DNA from: Candidatus Sumerlaeota bacterium
Lineage (GTDB): Bacteria; Sumerlaeota; Sumerlaeia; SLMS01; JAHLLQ01
Reading direction: 5' to 3'
DNA length: 64,000 bases
NCBI GenBank assembly: GCA_030156535.1
Contig: JASGMJ010000014.1
Coordinates: forward strand, 1 to 64,000
The notes under the pieces are model-generated. The model did no database searches, was not told the origin of the DNA, and saw only the letters and a program-made list of their open reading frames with translations. Every line of letters starts with the position of its first letter. The first letter of the stretch is position 1. The position numbers and the translations under genes are program-made. This document shows positions 36,581-44,417 of this stretch, in pieces.

Positions 36581-37720
36581 ATGGGATTCCGCACCGATGC
36601 CATTCAGAAGGGCGTTTACGCCGACAAGACGTTCAACTCCGTCACGACGCCCGTCTACATGTCGACGACCTACTTCTTCGACGGCATCGGCCAGCCCCCG
36701 CGCTATGACTATTCGCGCTCGGGCAACCCCACCCGTGCGGCCCTCGAAGAAAACCTCGCGGCTCTCGAAAACGGCGCCGGCGCCTCCTACCAATGCACCG
36801 GCATGGCTGCTGTCACGACGGCGCTGTTTCTCTTCAAGCCCGGCGACCACATCATCACCGGCAGGGAAATCTACGGTGGCACCTACCGACTCTTCAGCGC
36901 GGTGTTCGCTCAGCGCGGCATCGAGTTCTCCTTCGTTGACATGACGAAGCCCGAGGACATCCGCGCCGCCGTGAAGAAGAACACCCGTGGCATCTGGATC
37001 GAAACACCGAGCAATCCCCAGCTTCGCCTCACCGACATCGCCGCCGTCGTCTCCATCGCCCGTGAGCACGGCATTCTGACGCTTGCCGACAACACGTTCA
37101 TGTCGCCCTACTTCCAGCGCCCCCTCGACCTCGGCGTCGACTTTGTTGTCCATTCGACCACGAAGTACATCAACGGGCACAGCGACGTTGTCGGCGGTTG
37201 CGTCATTTCCCGCACGGCCGAGAACGCCAAGACCATCGCCGAAATCACCAACAACATTGGCACTCCGGGCAGCCCCTTCGATGCCTTCCTCGTTCTGCGC
37301 GGCGTCAAGACGCTGCCCTTCCGCATGAAGGCCCACCAGGAAAACGCGCTGGCCATTGCCGAGTTCCTCGCCAGCCACCCGCGCGTGAAGAACGTCTCCT
37401 ATCCCGGATTGCCCTCGCATCCCCAACACGAACTCGCCAAGCAGCAGATGAGCGGCTTTGGCGGCATGTTGAGTTTCCGTCTCGATCTCGACAAGATTGA
37501 CCCCAACAAGTTCGTGACCTCGCTCGATGTTCTGTTGCTCGCCGAGAGCCTTGGCGGCGTCGAGAGCCTGATCTGCCAGCCGTGGTCCATGACGCATCTG
37601 AGCATGCCGGAGGAAGCCCGCCGCGCCGCGGACATCGACGAATCGATGTTCCGCATTTCCGCGGGGCTTGAAGATCCCGAGGACCTGATTGCCGATCTCA
37701 AGCAGGCACTGGAAGCGTAA
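36581..37720 (+). CDS. Cys/Met-metabolism PLP enzyme (cystathionine gamma-synthase family)
   Basis: A 379-residue fold-type I PLP enzyme. The Schiff-base lysine is Lys195 in HSTTKYINGHSDVVGG, with SGNPTRAALE at 47-56 and ETPSNPQL at 141-148 as family signatures. Members include cystathionine gamma-synthase, cystathionine beta/gamma-lyase, methionine gamma-lyase and O-acetylhomoserine sulfhydrylase; sequence reading alone does not separate them. ATG 36581 has a weak GAGG upstream. A bulged hairpin lies 45 nt after the stop. Neighbouring cysH and asd in the wider window fit sulfur amino acid synthesis, but they are not linked to this gene. Confidence 0.92.
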   Translation: MGFRTDAIQKGVYADKTFNSVTTPVYMSTTYFFDGIGQPPRYDYSRSGNPTRAALEENLAALENGAGASYQCTGMAAVTTALFLFKPGDHIITGREIYGGTYRLFSAVFAQRGIEFSFVDMTKPEDIRAAVKKNTRGIWIETPSNPQLRLTDIAAVVSIAREHGILTLADNTFMSPYFQRPLDLGVDFVVHSTTKYINGHSDVVGGCVISRTAENAKTIAEITNNIGTPGSPFDAFLVLRGVKTLPFRMKAHQENALAIAEFLASHPRVKNVSYPGLPSHPQHELAKQQMSGFGGMLSFRLDLDKIDPNKFVTSLDVLLLAESLGGVESLICQPWSMTHLSMPEEARRAADIDESMFRISAGLEDPEDLIADLKQALEA

Positions 37721-37764
37721 AGCCGTTCCCGAGAGCCGTGCCGTGGTGGAAACGATCTCACCAG

Positions 37765-37798
37765 CCGCCTTGGCCCGTGGCTACGGCGGGCCAGGCGG
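37765..37798 (+). terminator. Bulged hairpin downstream of the PLP enzyme
   Basis: A 12-bp stem (37765-37777 with 37787-37798, one bulged T) has a 9-nt loop TGGCTACGG. It could end the upstream transcript but lacks a T-run. Its right arm runs into the repeat that begins at 37795, so it may be part of a dispersed intergenic repeat. Confidence 0.45.
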
Positions 37799-37838
37799 GA
37801 GGCACGGAGAAGAGAAGGGGAACCACGAATCGGCACGA
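37795..37838 (+). repeat. CACGGAG-type dispersed repeat fragment
   Basis: The stretch GGAGGCACGGAGAA, followed by GAGAAGG, then ACCACGAATCGGCACGA matches in order the units seen in the inverted-repeat element at 60805-61072 (CACGGAGAAAA, then CCGCGAATCGCACGA). It lies in the 204-bp gap between the PLP enzyme and the flavoprotein. Confidence 0.5.
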
Positions 37839-37924
37839 AGAGAGTCAGCCGCTGAATGCGGACAGTGGCCGTTGCCTCAGGCCATGAATCATCGAGAAAT
37901 GCTCCAGAAATGGAGAGCCGATAA

Positions 37925-39187
37925 TCACCCGGCAAGCGATGCCGTGGCGCCGCGTCCGGCCAGGTAGCCGCTCGCCCATGCCCACTGGAAGTTGAAGCCG
38001 CCGATCCGGCCATCGACGTCCAGCATCTCGCCGCACAAAAAAAGCCCCGGCGCCTTGCGCGATTCCATTGTGCGGTAATCGATCTCGCGCAGGTCCACGC
38101 CTCCGGCCGTCGTCTCGGCGAAGGAGTACCCGCGGCCGCCCGTCACGTTCAGCGGAAGCGCCGCCAGCTCGCGCGCCAGACGCCGCCGTTCGGCTTTGGG
38201 CAGCTGGCCCAGAGGCGTACCCGGTCCCGCCAGTTCGCGTGCGAGGCGTTCGGGCCAGAGGGTCTGCAGCGCTGTTGCCGCCATCCGCGTGGGATGTTCG
38301 CGCGTCTGAACAGCGAGCCAGGCGCGCGCGGCTTCCTCGTTCGCGAATTCCGGGTGCCCGAGCGTCACGCCCGCTTCGCCCGCAGGGGTCTCCAGCCGCG
38401 CCCGCAGCCAGTGGCGCGACAAGTCGAGTGCGGCGGGCCCACTGATGCCGAAGTGCGTAAACAGCAGCGATCCCTGGCGCTCCTCGCGAGCCTTGCCGTT
38501 CGGCTCGCGCACCGCCAGGCGCGCGTCGATCGTGATGCCGCTCCAATCCGCAAAGTGCCCGCCCGCTCCGGGTGCCTTCCCGAGCAGCAGCGGCACGAGC
38601 GCCGGCGTCGTCGGCACGATCCCGTGGCCCAGCCGCCGCGCCATGGCCAGCCCCGCGCCGTCGCTCCCGGACTTGGGCAGCGACAAGCCCCCCATGGCCA
38701 TCACGATGCGGCGCGCTGCCAGCGGGGGAGCGTCCGCGAAGTGAATCTCGAAGCCGCTTTCCGTCCGGCGCACATCCTTCACCCGCGCCCCGGGGCGAAG
38801 CTCCACGCCCACCTCGCCCACGCGCCTGAGCAGCGCCTCCAGCACCGTTCGCGCGCTGTCTGTCACCGGGAAGTACTTTCCCGTGGGTTCCAGTTTCAAC
38901 GGCACGCCCAGCGTTTCCATCCACTCCAGCGTCCGCCGGTGGTCGAATGCCCGGAGCACGTTGCGGACGACGGGGCGGGGCCCGCCCCAGTAGTCCTCGG
39001 GGCGAACGTCCACGTTGGTCACGTTGCAGCGTCCGCCGCCGCTGACGAGAATCTTTGCGCCCAGCTTGCGCGCACCGTCGAGCGCCACGATGCGGCAGCC
39101 CGTTCCCCGGGCCGCTTCGCCCGCGAAGATCGCCGCTGCCAGCCCGGCCGCCCCGGCGCCCACGATCGCAATGTCCACCCGTTCCAT
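37925..39187 (-). CDS. NAD(P)/FAD-dependent oxidoreductase, HI0933/BaiN family
   Basis: The protein is 420 residues from ATG 39187. The N-terminal Rossmann motif GAGAAGLAAAIFAGEA binds FAD. KILVSGGGRCNVTN (about 45-58) is a hallmark of the HI0933/BaiN family. The C-terminal flavin-contact segment reads GGFNFQWAWASGYLAG. Physiological substrates are largely unknown. The frame stays open 134 codons upstream without family similarity, so the later ATG is preferred. It is divergent from the flippase gene. Confidence 0.9.
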   Translation of the reverse strand: MERVDIAIVGAGAAGLAAAIFAGEAARGTGCRIVALDGARKLGAKILVSGGGRCNVTNVDVRPEDYWGGPRPVVRNVLRAFDHRRTLEWMETLGVPLKLEPTGKYFPVTDSARTVLEALLRRVGEVGVELRPGARVKDVRRTESGFEIHFADAPPLAARRIVMAMGGLSLPKSGSDGAGLAMARRLGHGIVPTTPALVPLLLGKAPGAGGHFADWSGITIDARLAVREPNGKAREERQGSLLFTHFGISGPAALDLSRHWLRARLETPAGEAGVTLGHPEFANEEAARAWLAVQTREHPTRMAATALQTLWPERLARELAGPGTPLGQLPKAERRRLARELAALPLNVTGGRGYSFAETTAGGVDLREIDYRTMESRKAPGLFLCGEMLDVDGRIGGFNFQWAWASGYLAGRGATASLAG

Positions 39188-39315
39188 CGTCGTCCGATCC
39201 GCAGTTTTCGCCTGCTTTTTCGTTTCCTGCCTCGCAGAGCCACGCGGCGCAATGGGGAGAGCGTCATTCGTTGTGCGTCGGTCTTGGGTCGTGGAAAACG
39301 ACGTTTCGCCTTCGA

Positions 39316-39344
39316 GGCGAACCGCGAACCGTGAAAAACGAACC
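39316..39344 (+). repeat. Period-7 repeat patch (GCGAACC units)
   Basis: Four heptamers in tandem read GCGAACC, GCGAACC, GTGAAAA, ACGAACC. The patch is in the 217-bp gap between the divergent flavoprotein and flippase genes. Similar period-7 purine-rich patches occur at 54211-54237 and 55652-55723. Confidence 0.5.
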
Positions 39345-39404
39345 CGGCCTCCCGGCCCCCTTTCCTGTGGACCCTCTGGGGTCTGACGGGGGCTCATCCT
39401 TGCC

Positions 39405-40940
39405 ATGAGCGATTCGTCCGCCACCGCCGCACTCCCGCCGCCCGAAGAGCGCAAGCTGCTTGCCGACACCGGCAAGCTGTCCTCCGCCACGGCTGCATCC
39501 CACGTCGTCAATCTGGCGGGTGGGTTGATTGTCGCGGGGATTCTCACGCCGGCCGCGTGGGGCGTCTGGAAGTACGTCCAGATCATCATGCTCTACACGG
39601 GCTTTGCGAACTTTGGGGCAACGAACGGGCTCGACCGCTCGTGCCCGGCGCTCGTCTCGAAAGGCAAGCTCTCACTGTACCGCCGCTTTCTCGGTGCCTC
39701 GCTTGCCTTCAGCACGCTCATCTCCGTGGCCATCGGAACCGTCTTCCTTGTCCTTGGCATTGTCATGCCTTCGGGGCATTGGCGCACTGCCTTCCTCGCG
39801 CTCTCGGTGCTGGTTGTTCTGCAGCCGTTCTTCCAGCACGGCGAAGCAGCGCTCTCTTCCGAGAAGCGCTTTGGCGCGAAGGCCACCGCCATCGTGGGTT
39901 CCACGCTGGTGCGCATTGGCGCGAGTGTCGCCGCCGCCTTTTTTTTCGGATTGGCGGGCGTGCTGGCAGTGTTTGCCTTCACGCTGATCGTCACGACGGC
40001 CTATATGTTCAGCCGCACGGATTACGGCTGGCCGTTCCAGGCGTTTCGCCAGATGCGCCTGCATCTGCCGCGCGGCATCATTCGCGTGGGGCTTCCGATC
40101 ACGCTGCTGGCATTTGCCGAGCAGATCTTCCTCACGACCGACAAGTGGATCGTTGGCGGCGTGTTCGGCGAGGCCATTGGCGGCTTCTACCTGTTCGCGT
40201 TCTTCCCGCTCCCCGTGCTGCTGATGGTTCCCTCGGCCCTGCGCCAGATCATCAGCATCGACGTGTACGACAAGTACTCGCGGCTGCGGCGCATCGAGCC
40301 GTGCCGCGACGTGTTCGAGCGCTCGGTCATGGCGATAGCGCTCGGTTCGCCCGTGCTGATTGGCGCTGTTTACCTCGGGATGCCGTGGATCATCGAGTTC
40401 CTGCTGGAGCAGTACCGCCCCTCGATTCCCACGCTCAAGCTGCACGCCATTGCCGTCTTCCCCATTTTGATTTCGCAGACGGCTCTCCCCATCGTCGTCA
40501 TCACGCGGCGGGTGAAGGGCGTGGTGATGGGCTACCTCGCGGTCACAGCGCTGGCGGGCGCGGTTTCCTGCTGGTTCCTGGCAACCGTTCCGGGAGCGTC
40601 GATGATCGGTGTCGTCCTGATCCATGGGATCGCGTGGGGGCTTTTCTCGGCGGCCCTGATGGCGATCACGCTTGTCTGGCTGGGGGATTCGGTCGGTTGG
40701 GCGGCGTGGCGTGTGGTGCGCTGGCTGATTCCGATGGCGTATCTGGCCGTCGAACTCCCCGCGCTCGAATGGCTGCTGGTGCGTCTTGGCCTGACGCCGC
40801 ACACATTCATCTACGGGGCCGGTGGGGGAGTACTCCACCTGCTGGCCTGCGCACCGTTCCTGTGGATGCTGGAGCGGCGCATCAAGGGGGTCAGCTTCGT
40901 GCTCAACTCCCTGGCGCGCCGCCTGGGCAAACGCGCGTAG
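39405..40940 (+). CDS. Oligosaccharide flippase (MATE/MVF superfamily, Wzx-like)
   Basis: A 511-residue polytopic protein with about 12-14 hydrophobic segments. The N-terminal repeat (LSSATAASHVVNLAGGLIVAGILTP) and the central FAEQIFLTTDKWIVGGVFG are typical of polysaccharide-export flippases. It likely flips lipid-linked sugars for a surface polymer. No glycosyltransferase cluster surrounds it; the only possible partner is a GT-like membrane protein 13 kb away. ATG 39405 has no strong ribosome site. It runs tail-to-tail with the TlpA-type gene with three bases between stops. Confidence 0.86.
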   Translation: MSDSSATAALPPPEERKLLADTGKLSSATAASHVVNLAGGLIVAGILTPAAWGVWKYVQIIMLYTGFANFGATNGLDRSCPALVSKGKLSLYRRFLGASLAFSTLISVAIGTVFLVLGIVMPSGHWRTAFLALSVLVVLQPFFQHGEAALSSEKRFGAKATAIVGSTLVRIGASVAAAFFFGLAGVLAVFAFTLIVTTAYMFSRTDYGWPFQAFRQMRLHLPRGIIRVGLPITLLAFAEQIFLTTDKWIVGGVFGEAIGGFYLFAFFPLPVLLMVPSALRQIISIDVYDKYSRLRRIEPCRDVFERSVMAIALGSPVLIGAVYLGMPWIIEFLLEQYRPSIPTLKLHAIAVFPILISQTALPIVVITRRVKGVVMGYLAVTALAGAVSCWFLATVPGASMIGVVLIHGIAWGLFSAALMAITLVWLGDSVGWAAWRVVRWLIPMAYLAVELPALEWLLVRLGLTPHTFIYGAGGGVLHLLACAPFLWMLERRIKGVSFVLNSLARRLGKRA

Positions 40941-40943
40941 GTC

Positions 40944-42215
40944 CTAGCGCGCTTCTTCGATCATGGCCTTCAGTTCCTCGACGCCGGGCACCGGGCCCAG
41001 GTGCACCTTCTTGACGATGCCGTCCTCGCCGACGATGACCAACATCGGCAACGGCCCCACCATGTACTCGTCCAGCAACCGCACGTCCTGCACGATCAAC
41101 TGCGGGTAGAAGGCTTCCGTTTTCTCAACGGCTTCCGCCGCGAGGAATCTGCCCTCTTCCCCCTCGTCGAAGTTGACGCCCCACACGACGGTCTTGTCGG
41201 GATCGACGGAGCCCGCCAGGCTGGCCATTGTGGGCATTCCCTCGATGCACAGCGTACACCACGACGCCCAGAAATCCAGTACGGCCACCTTGCCGCGCTG
41301 GTCTGCCAGTGCCAAGGTTTCGCCTTCCAGCGTGGGCAGGGAAAAGAGCGGCGCGGGCTTGCCTTCAAGTTCGGTCGCGAGGCGGCCGCGCGGCTCCCCA
41401 CGGTAATCCTTCGACGCATCGGCAAAGCCATCGGGGATTTCCGTACTGAAGAGGGCGTCCTCCAGCACGGGGTTCAGTTCCTCGCTCGCCGTCCGAATGT
41501 AGAAGGCCTTCTCCGGGCGGGCGTCCGTGAATTTCTTCGCCCACGTCATCAGCCCATCGGCCGCCTGCACGCAGATCTCGTCACCCAGAGGATCGTTGGT
41601 GGGGTGAAAGAGCGCGATGGTGGAATCGTTGGGCGACAACCCGGGATTCGTGTCGCCGCTCAGAAGCGCCGCGTCCTCGATCACGTCGAGATGCAGGTAC
41701 TTGTCGAGCATGGCCGCCAGCGTGGGGTCCGCTGCCGTGAGATCCGAGGAATTGGGCTCTCCCTCAAACTCCATGCGAATCGCCATCTGCTCCTCGGTGA
41801 GCAGCAGGAGCACGTCGCCGCCATTCACGATCAGCGTGGCTTCCGGTTCCTCCACGCGCAGCAGGTTCGGGCGCTTGCCGGCGATCACCGCGGTTTTCTT
41901 CGCCGGGTTGGCGTTGGGCGGGCCATCGTACACTTCCAGTGTCCAGCGGAAGGAATCGGGGCTCGAGTAGCGTTGTGCCACGCGGTCCTGGACCGTTGCC
42001 GCGTTGAACGTCTCGACGATGGGAGCCTGCGCGCTTTGCGTGGCCGCCTGCGTGGGCGCCTGTGTGGATGTCTGCGTTTCCTGCGTGCAGGAGCTCGCAA
42101 GCACCAGGGCGCATGCCGCCAATCCCCACGTCCCCCATTTGCACGTCATTGCCCGCGAGCGCGGAGAGGCACCCTTCGGAACGTTCTTCCCGCGCGTTGC
42201 TTGCCTCATGGTCAT
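40944..42215 (-). CDS. TlpA-like thioredoxin lipoprotein with N-terminal LolA/DUF2092-like domain
   Basis: A 423-residue lipoprotein. ATG 42215 overlaps the pdxB stop as ATGA; a later ATG (42149) would give a shorter signal. The lipobox is LASSC. A Thr/Gln/Ala linker follows, then a beta-rich domain (DRVAQRYSSPDSFRWTLEVYDG ... LLLLLTEEQMAIRMEF). That pattern resembles the LolA/DUF2092 fold and is inference. The C-terminal 140 residues are a TlpA/ResA domain with redox motif WASWCTLC. It probably reduces or oxidises envelope thiols. The pairing with pdxB by overlap is unexpected functionally. Confidence 0.84.
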   Translation of the reverse strand: MTMRQATRGKNVPKGASPRSRAMTCKWGTWGLAACALVLASSCTQETQTSTQAPTQAATQSAQAPIVETFNAATVQDRVAQRYSSPDSFRWTLEVYDGPPNANPAKKTAVIAGKRPNLLRVEEPEATLIVNGGDVLLLLTEEQMAIRMEFEGEPNSSDLTAADPTLAAMLDKYLHLDVIEDAALLSGDTNPGLSPNDSTIALFHPTNDPLGDEICVQAADGLMTWAKKFTDARPEKAFYIRTASEELNPVLEDALFSTEIPDGFADASKDYRGEPRGRLATELEGKPAPLFSLPTLEGETLALADQRGKVAVLDFWASWCTLCIEGMPTMASLAGSVDPDKTVVWGVNFDEGEEGRFLAAEAVEKTEAFYPQLIVQDVRLLDEYMVGPLPMLVIVGEDGIVKKVHLGPVPGVEELKAMIEEAR

Positions 42216-43363
42216 GCTCCAGTTTTGAATCCGAGATCGTGCAGTGCGTTCAGTATGTCGCCGTCGATTCCCGCGTCCTCGACGCGGAAGTGCCGGAACT
42301 CGTGACGCACCGGGTACTTGCGCCTCAGCATGTCGAAATACGCGGGCCACTCCCGCCCTTCCCTCTCCATGCCTGCCCGCAGGGAGGCGTCATCGGCAAG
42401 CAACTTGTACGCGTGCCGTGCCGCGCGGCGCAGCGCTTCCTCGCGATCCGAAACGGAACCGAGTGCCACGATGGGCTGATCGACGCGGGGCAGTTGCGGC
42501 TCCCACGCCTGCACGAGATCGAAGTGCCGAGAGACGGCGTTGAGCATCAGGCGCGTTCCGTTGAGCTTGCCGTCGATGCTGTAGCCCGCGATGTGAGGCG
42601 TCGCAATCAGGCAGCGGCGCAGCAGGGCGCGGCTGATATCGGGTTCGTTCTCCCAGACGTCGAGCACCGCGCCGGCGAGGCGTTTGTCCTCCAAGGCGGA
42701 GAGCAACGCCGCGTTGTCCACCACCTGCCCGCGCGAGGAATTGATCAGCCAGGCGCCGGGCTTCATCGTGGCCAGTTGTGCCTCGCCCATGAGGTGCAGC
42801 GTGCGGTCCTGTCCTTCGCGATTGAGTGGCACGTGGAACGTCACGAAATCCGAATGGCGCAGCACCGCGTCGAGTCCGGTCCACTCGCCGGGAATACGGG
42901 CGCGTTGCTGGGGCGGGTCGTTCACCAGTACATTGAGCCCGAGAATGGGGGCGTAGCGCGCGACGACCCCGCCGATGTTGCCGTGCCCCACGATGCCCAG
43001 GGTCTTGCCGGCGAGCGTCGTGCCCTCGTGCGCCGCGATCTCCAGCAGCACCGAGACAATGTACTCCGCCACCGAGTTTGCGTTGCAGCCCTTCGCGCTC
43101 GCGAACGCGATCCCGGCGCGCGAGAGATACTCGCGGTCCACGTGGTCCGTCCCGATTGTCGCTGTACCGACGAAGCGAACCGGCGTGTCCGCCAGCAGCT
43201 CCTCGTCCACGCGCGTCACCGAACGCACCAGCAGCACGTCGGCCTCGGTCAGTTGGGCGCGCGTCAGCGTTCTGCCGTCCGCCAAGCGGACCTCGCCCAC
43301 GCCGTCAAAGGCGGCTTCCACCTGGGGAATGTTTTCGTCGGCAACGATGCGCAGTGTGCTCAT
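42212..43363 (-). CDS. pdxB: 4-phosphoerythronate dehydrogenase
   Basis: A 383-residue D-2-hydroxyacid dehydrogenase. The N-terminus LRIVADENIPQVEAAF, the motif ATIGTDHVD, KGCNANSVAEY and the NAD-binding GIVGHGNIGG fit PdxB. The extra C-terminal segment (FRHFRVEDAG and beyond) corresponds to the PdxB dimerisation domain. It catalyses the second step of DXP-dependent pyridoxal phosphate synthesis. ATG 43363 begins the conserved region; upstream codons lack similarity. It is coupled by ATGA to the TlpA-like gene. Several PLP enzymes lie in the window, but no other pdx gene. Confidence 0.93.
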   Translation of the reverse strand: MSTLRIVADENIPQVEAAFDGVGEVRLADGRTLTRAQLTEADVLLVRSVTRVDEELLADTPVRFVGTATIGTDHVDREYLSRAGIAFASAKGCNANSVAEYIVSVLLEIAAHEGTTLAGKTLGIVGHGNIGGVVARYAPILGLNVLVNDPPQQRARIPGEWTGLDAVLRHSDFVTFHVPLNREGQDRTLHLMGEAQLATMKPGAWLINSSRGQVVDNAALLSALEDKRLAGAVLDVWENEPDISRALLRRCLIATPHIAGYSIDGKLNGTRLMLNAVSRHFDLVQAWEPQLPRVDQPIVALGSVSDREEALRRAARHAYKLLADDASLRAGMEREGREWPAYFDMLRRKYPVRHEFRHFRVEDAGIDGDILNALHDLGFKTGA

Positions 43364-43473
43364 TGGCTTGAACTTCTTCCTTTTCACCCGGCCGTGGCCG
43401 GCGCATGATTCGCCCATCCGACCCGATGGCCCCGCGCCGGGGCAATCCACGAGGCGGGGCAGCGAGGCTTCTC

Positions 43474-43977
43474 GTGAAGTTTTCTTTTCAGGCAATCGAC
43501 GCGAACGGAAATCCGGCCCGGGGGGTTCTGCGGGCTGACGACGAGGCCAACGCCCGCGAGGCCCTTCTTTCTGAGACGCTTTTTCCCAAGCGTCTCGAAG
43601 AAGTAGCCGACGACGAGAAAGTCACCTGGGCTCCGCGCGCCCGCATCCTCGCACGCCACGGGAACGCGAACTCCGGCAGCAGCCAGATCGAGCTTCCGCC
43701 CGGCTGCCGAGGCCAGCGCACCACCCTGCATTTCGGCGGCCGGTCCGCCGCGGGCGAATTGGCTCTCGCCGCAGAAGGGGGAGTTTACTTCCGCGCGGAC
43801 GATGCCGCGCACTCGCGCATCCTGGCGCCAGGGGACGTCGAAGTCGCCCGCCTTGTTGGCTTTCCCGCGCGCACTCTCGAAATCGTTCTGGTCAGTGGGG
43901 AATCCCTCTTCTTCCCGGCGGGATTCGTCTTTGCCAACGCCTTCATGCGCCGTGTTGCCAAGGCGCTTTCGGCCTGA
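43474..43977 (+). CDS. Hypothetical protein with GspF-N-terminus-like domain
   Basis: I place the start at GTG 43474 (GCGAGG upstream), giving 167 residues; ATG 43405 would add 23 Pro/Arg-rich residues. The first 45 residues follow the pattern of the N-terminal domain of GspF/PilC: FSFQAIDANGNPARGVLRA, then ANAREALLSETLFPKRLEEV. The window's own GspF begins with the same spacing. The rest is a beta-rich domain ending in a PH-like GDVEVARLVGFPARTLEIVL; no catalytic motif is seen. No TM is present, so it is cytoplasmic. It is convergent with a small helical hypothetical gene 12 bp away. Confidence 0.7.
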   Translation: MKFSFQAIDANGNPARGVLRADDEANAREALLSETLFPKRLEEVADDEKVTWAPRARILARHGNANSGSSQIELPPGCRGQRTTLHFGGRSAAGELALAAEGGVYFRADDAAHSRILAPGDVEVARLVGFPARTLEIVLVSGESLFFPAGFVFANAFMRRVAKALSA

Positions 43978-43989
43978 CGGAATGCGGCA

Positions 43990-44376
43990 CTACGCCGGGC
44001 GTTGCAATGACTTGGGATTCTCTCCCGCTCTCAGCGAAATCTCCAACCCCTCTTCGGCCTTCTCCAGGCACTCGAACAGATTCCTGACCCACTGCCCCAT
44101 TCGGTCGGACTGAAGCTCGTATTCTTCGATGGCGGCGACGAGTTCGCGGGCGCGTGCCGCCACCTGCTCGGCCACTTTCCGGGCTTCTTCCGCGGGGGGA
44201 TTTTCGTCCGCGAGGTCGTACTGGATCAGCAGGTTCACCAGGTCGCCGCCCGCCTGCATCGCCTTGGGGAACTGGCGGCCGTGATGATTCTCCAGCGCCA
44301 CCAGGAAATCCAGCAAGCGTCTCGCCACGCGGCACGCATGGGGCAGATTCATCGGAATGAACGCGTGTTGTTTCAT
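43990..44376 (-). CDS. Small helical hypothetical protein
   Basis: The protein is 128 residues from ATG 44376 with AAGG upstream. It is almost entirely helical by composition, including a long amphipathic stretch EARKVAEQVAARARELVAAIEEYE that could be a coiled coil. No signal peptide, TM or catalytic motif is visible. It follows the aminotransferase by 41 nt on the same strand and may share its transcript. I do not recognise the family. Confidence 0.7.
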   Translation of the reverse strand: MKQHAFIPMNLPHACRVARRLLDFLVALENHHGRQFPKAMQAGGDLVNLLIQYDLADENPPAEEARKVAEQVAARARELVAAIEEYELQSDRMGQWVRNLFECLEKAEEGLEISLRAGENPKSLQRPA

Positions 44377-44417
44377 TGCAGCAGCCTTCGATGAGTTCGA
44401 TGTTTCAGTCGGTTGTC

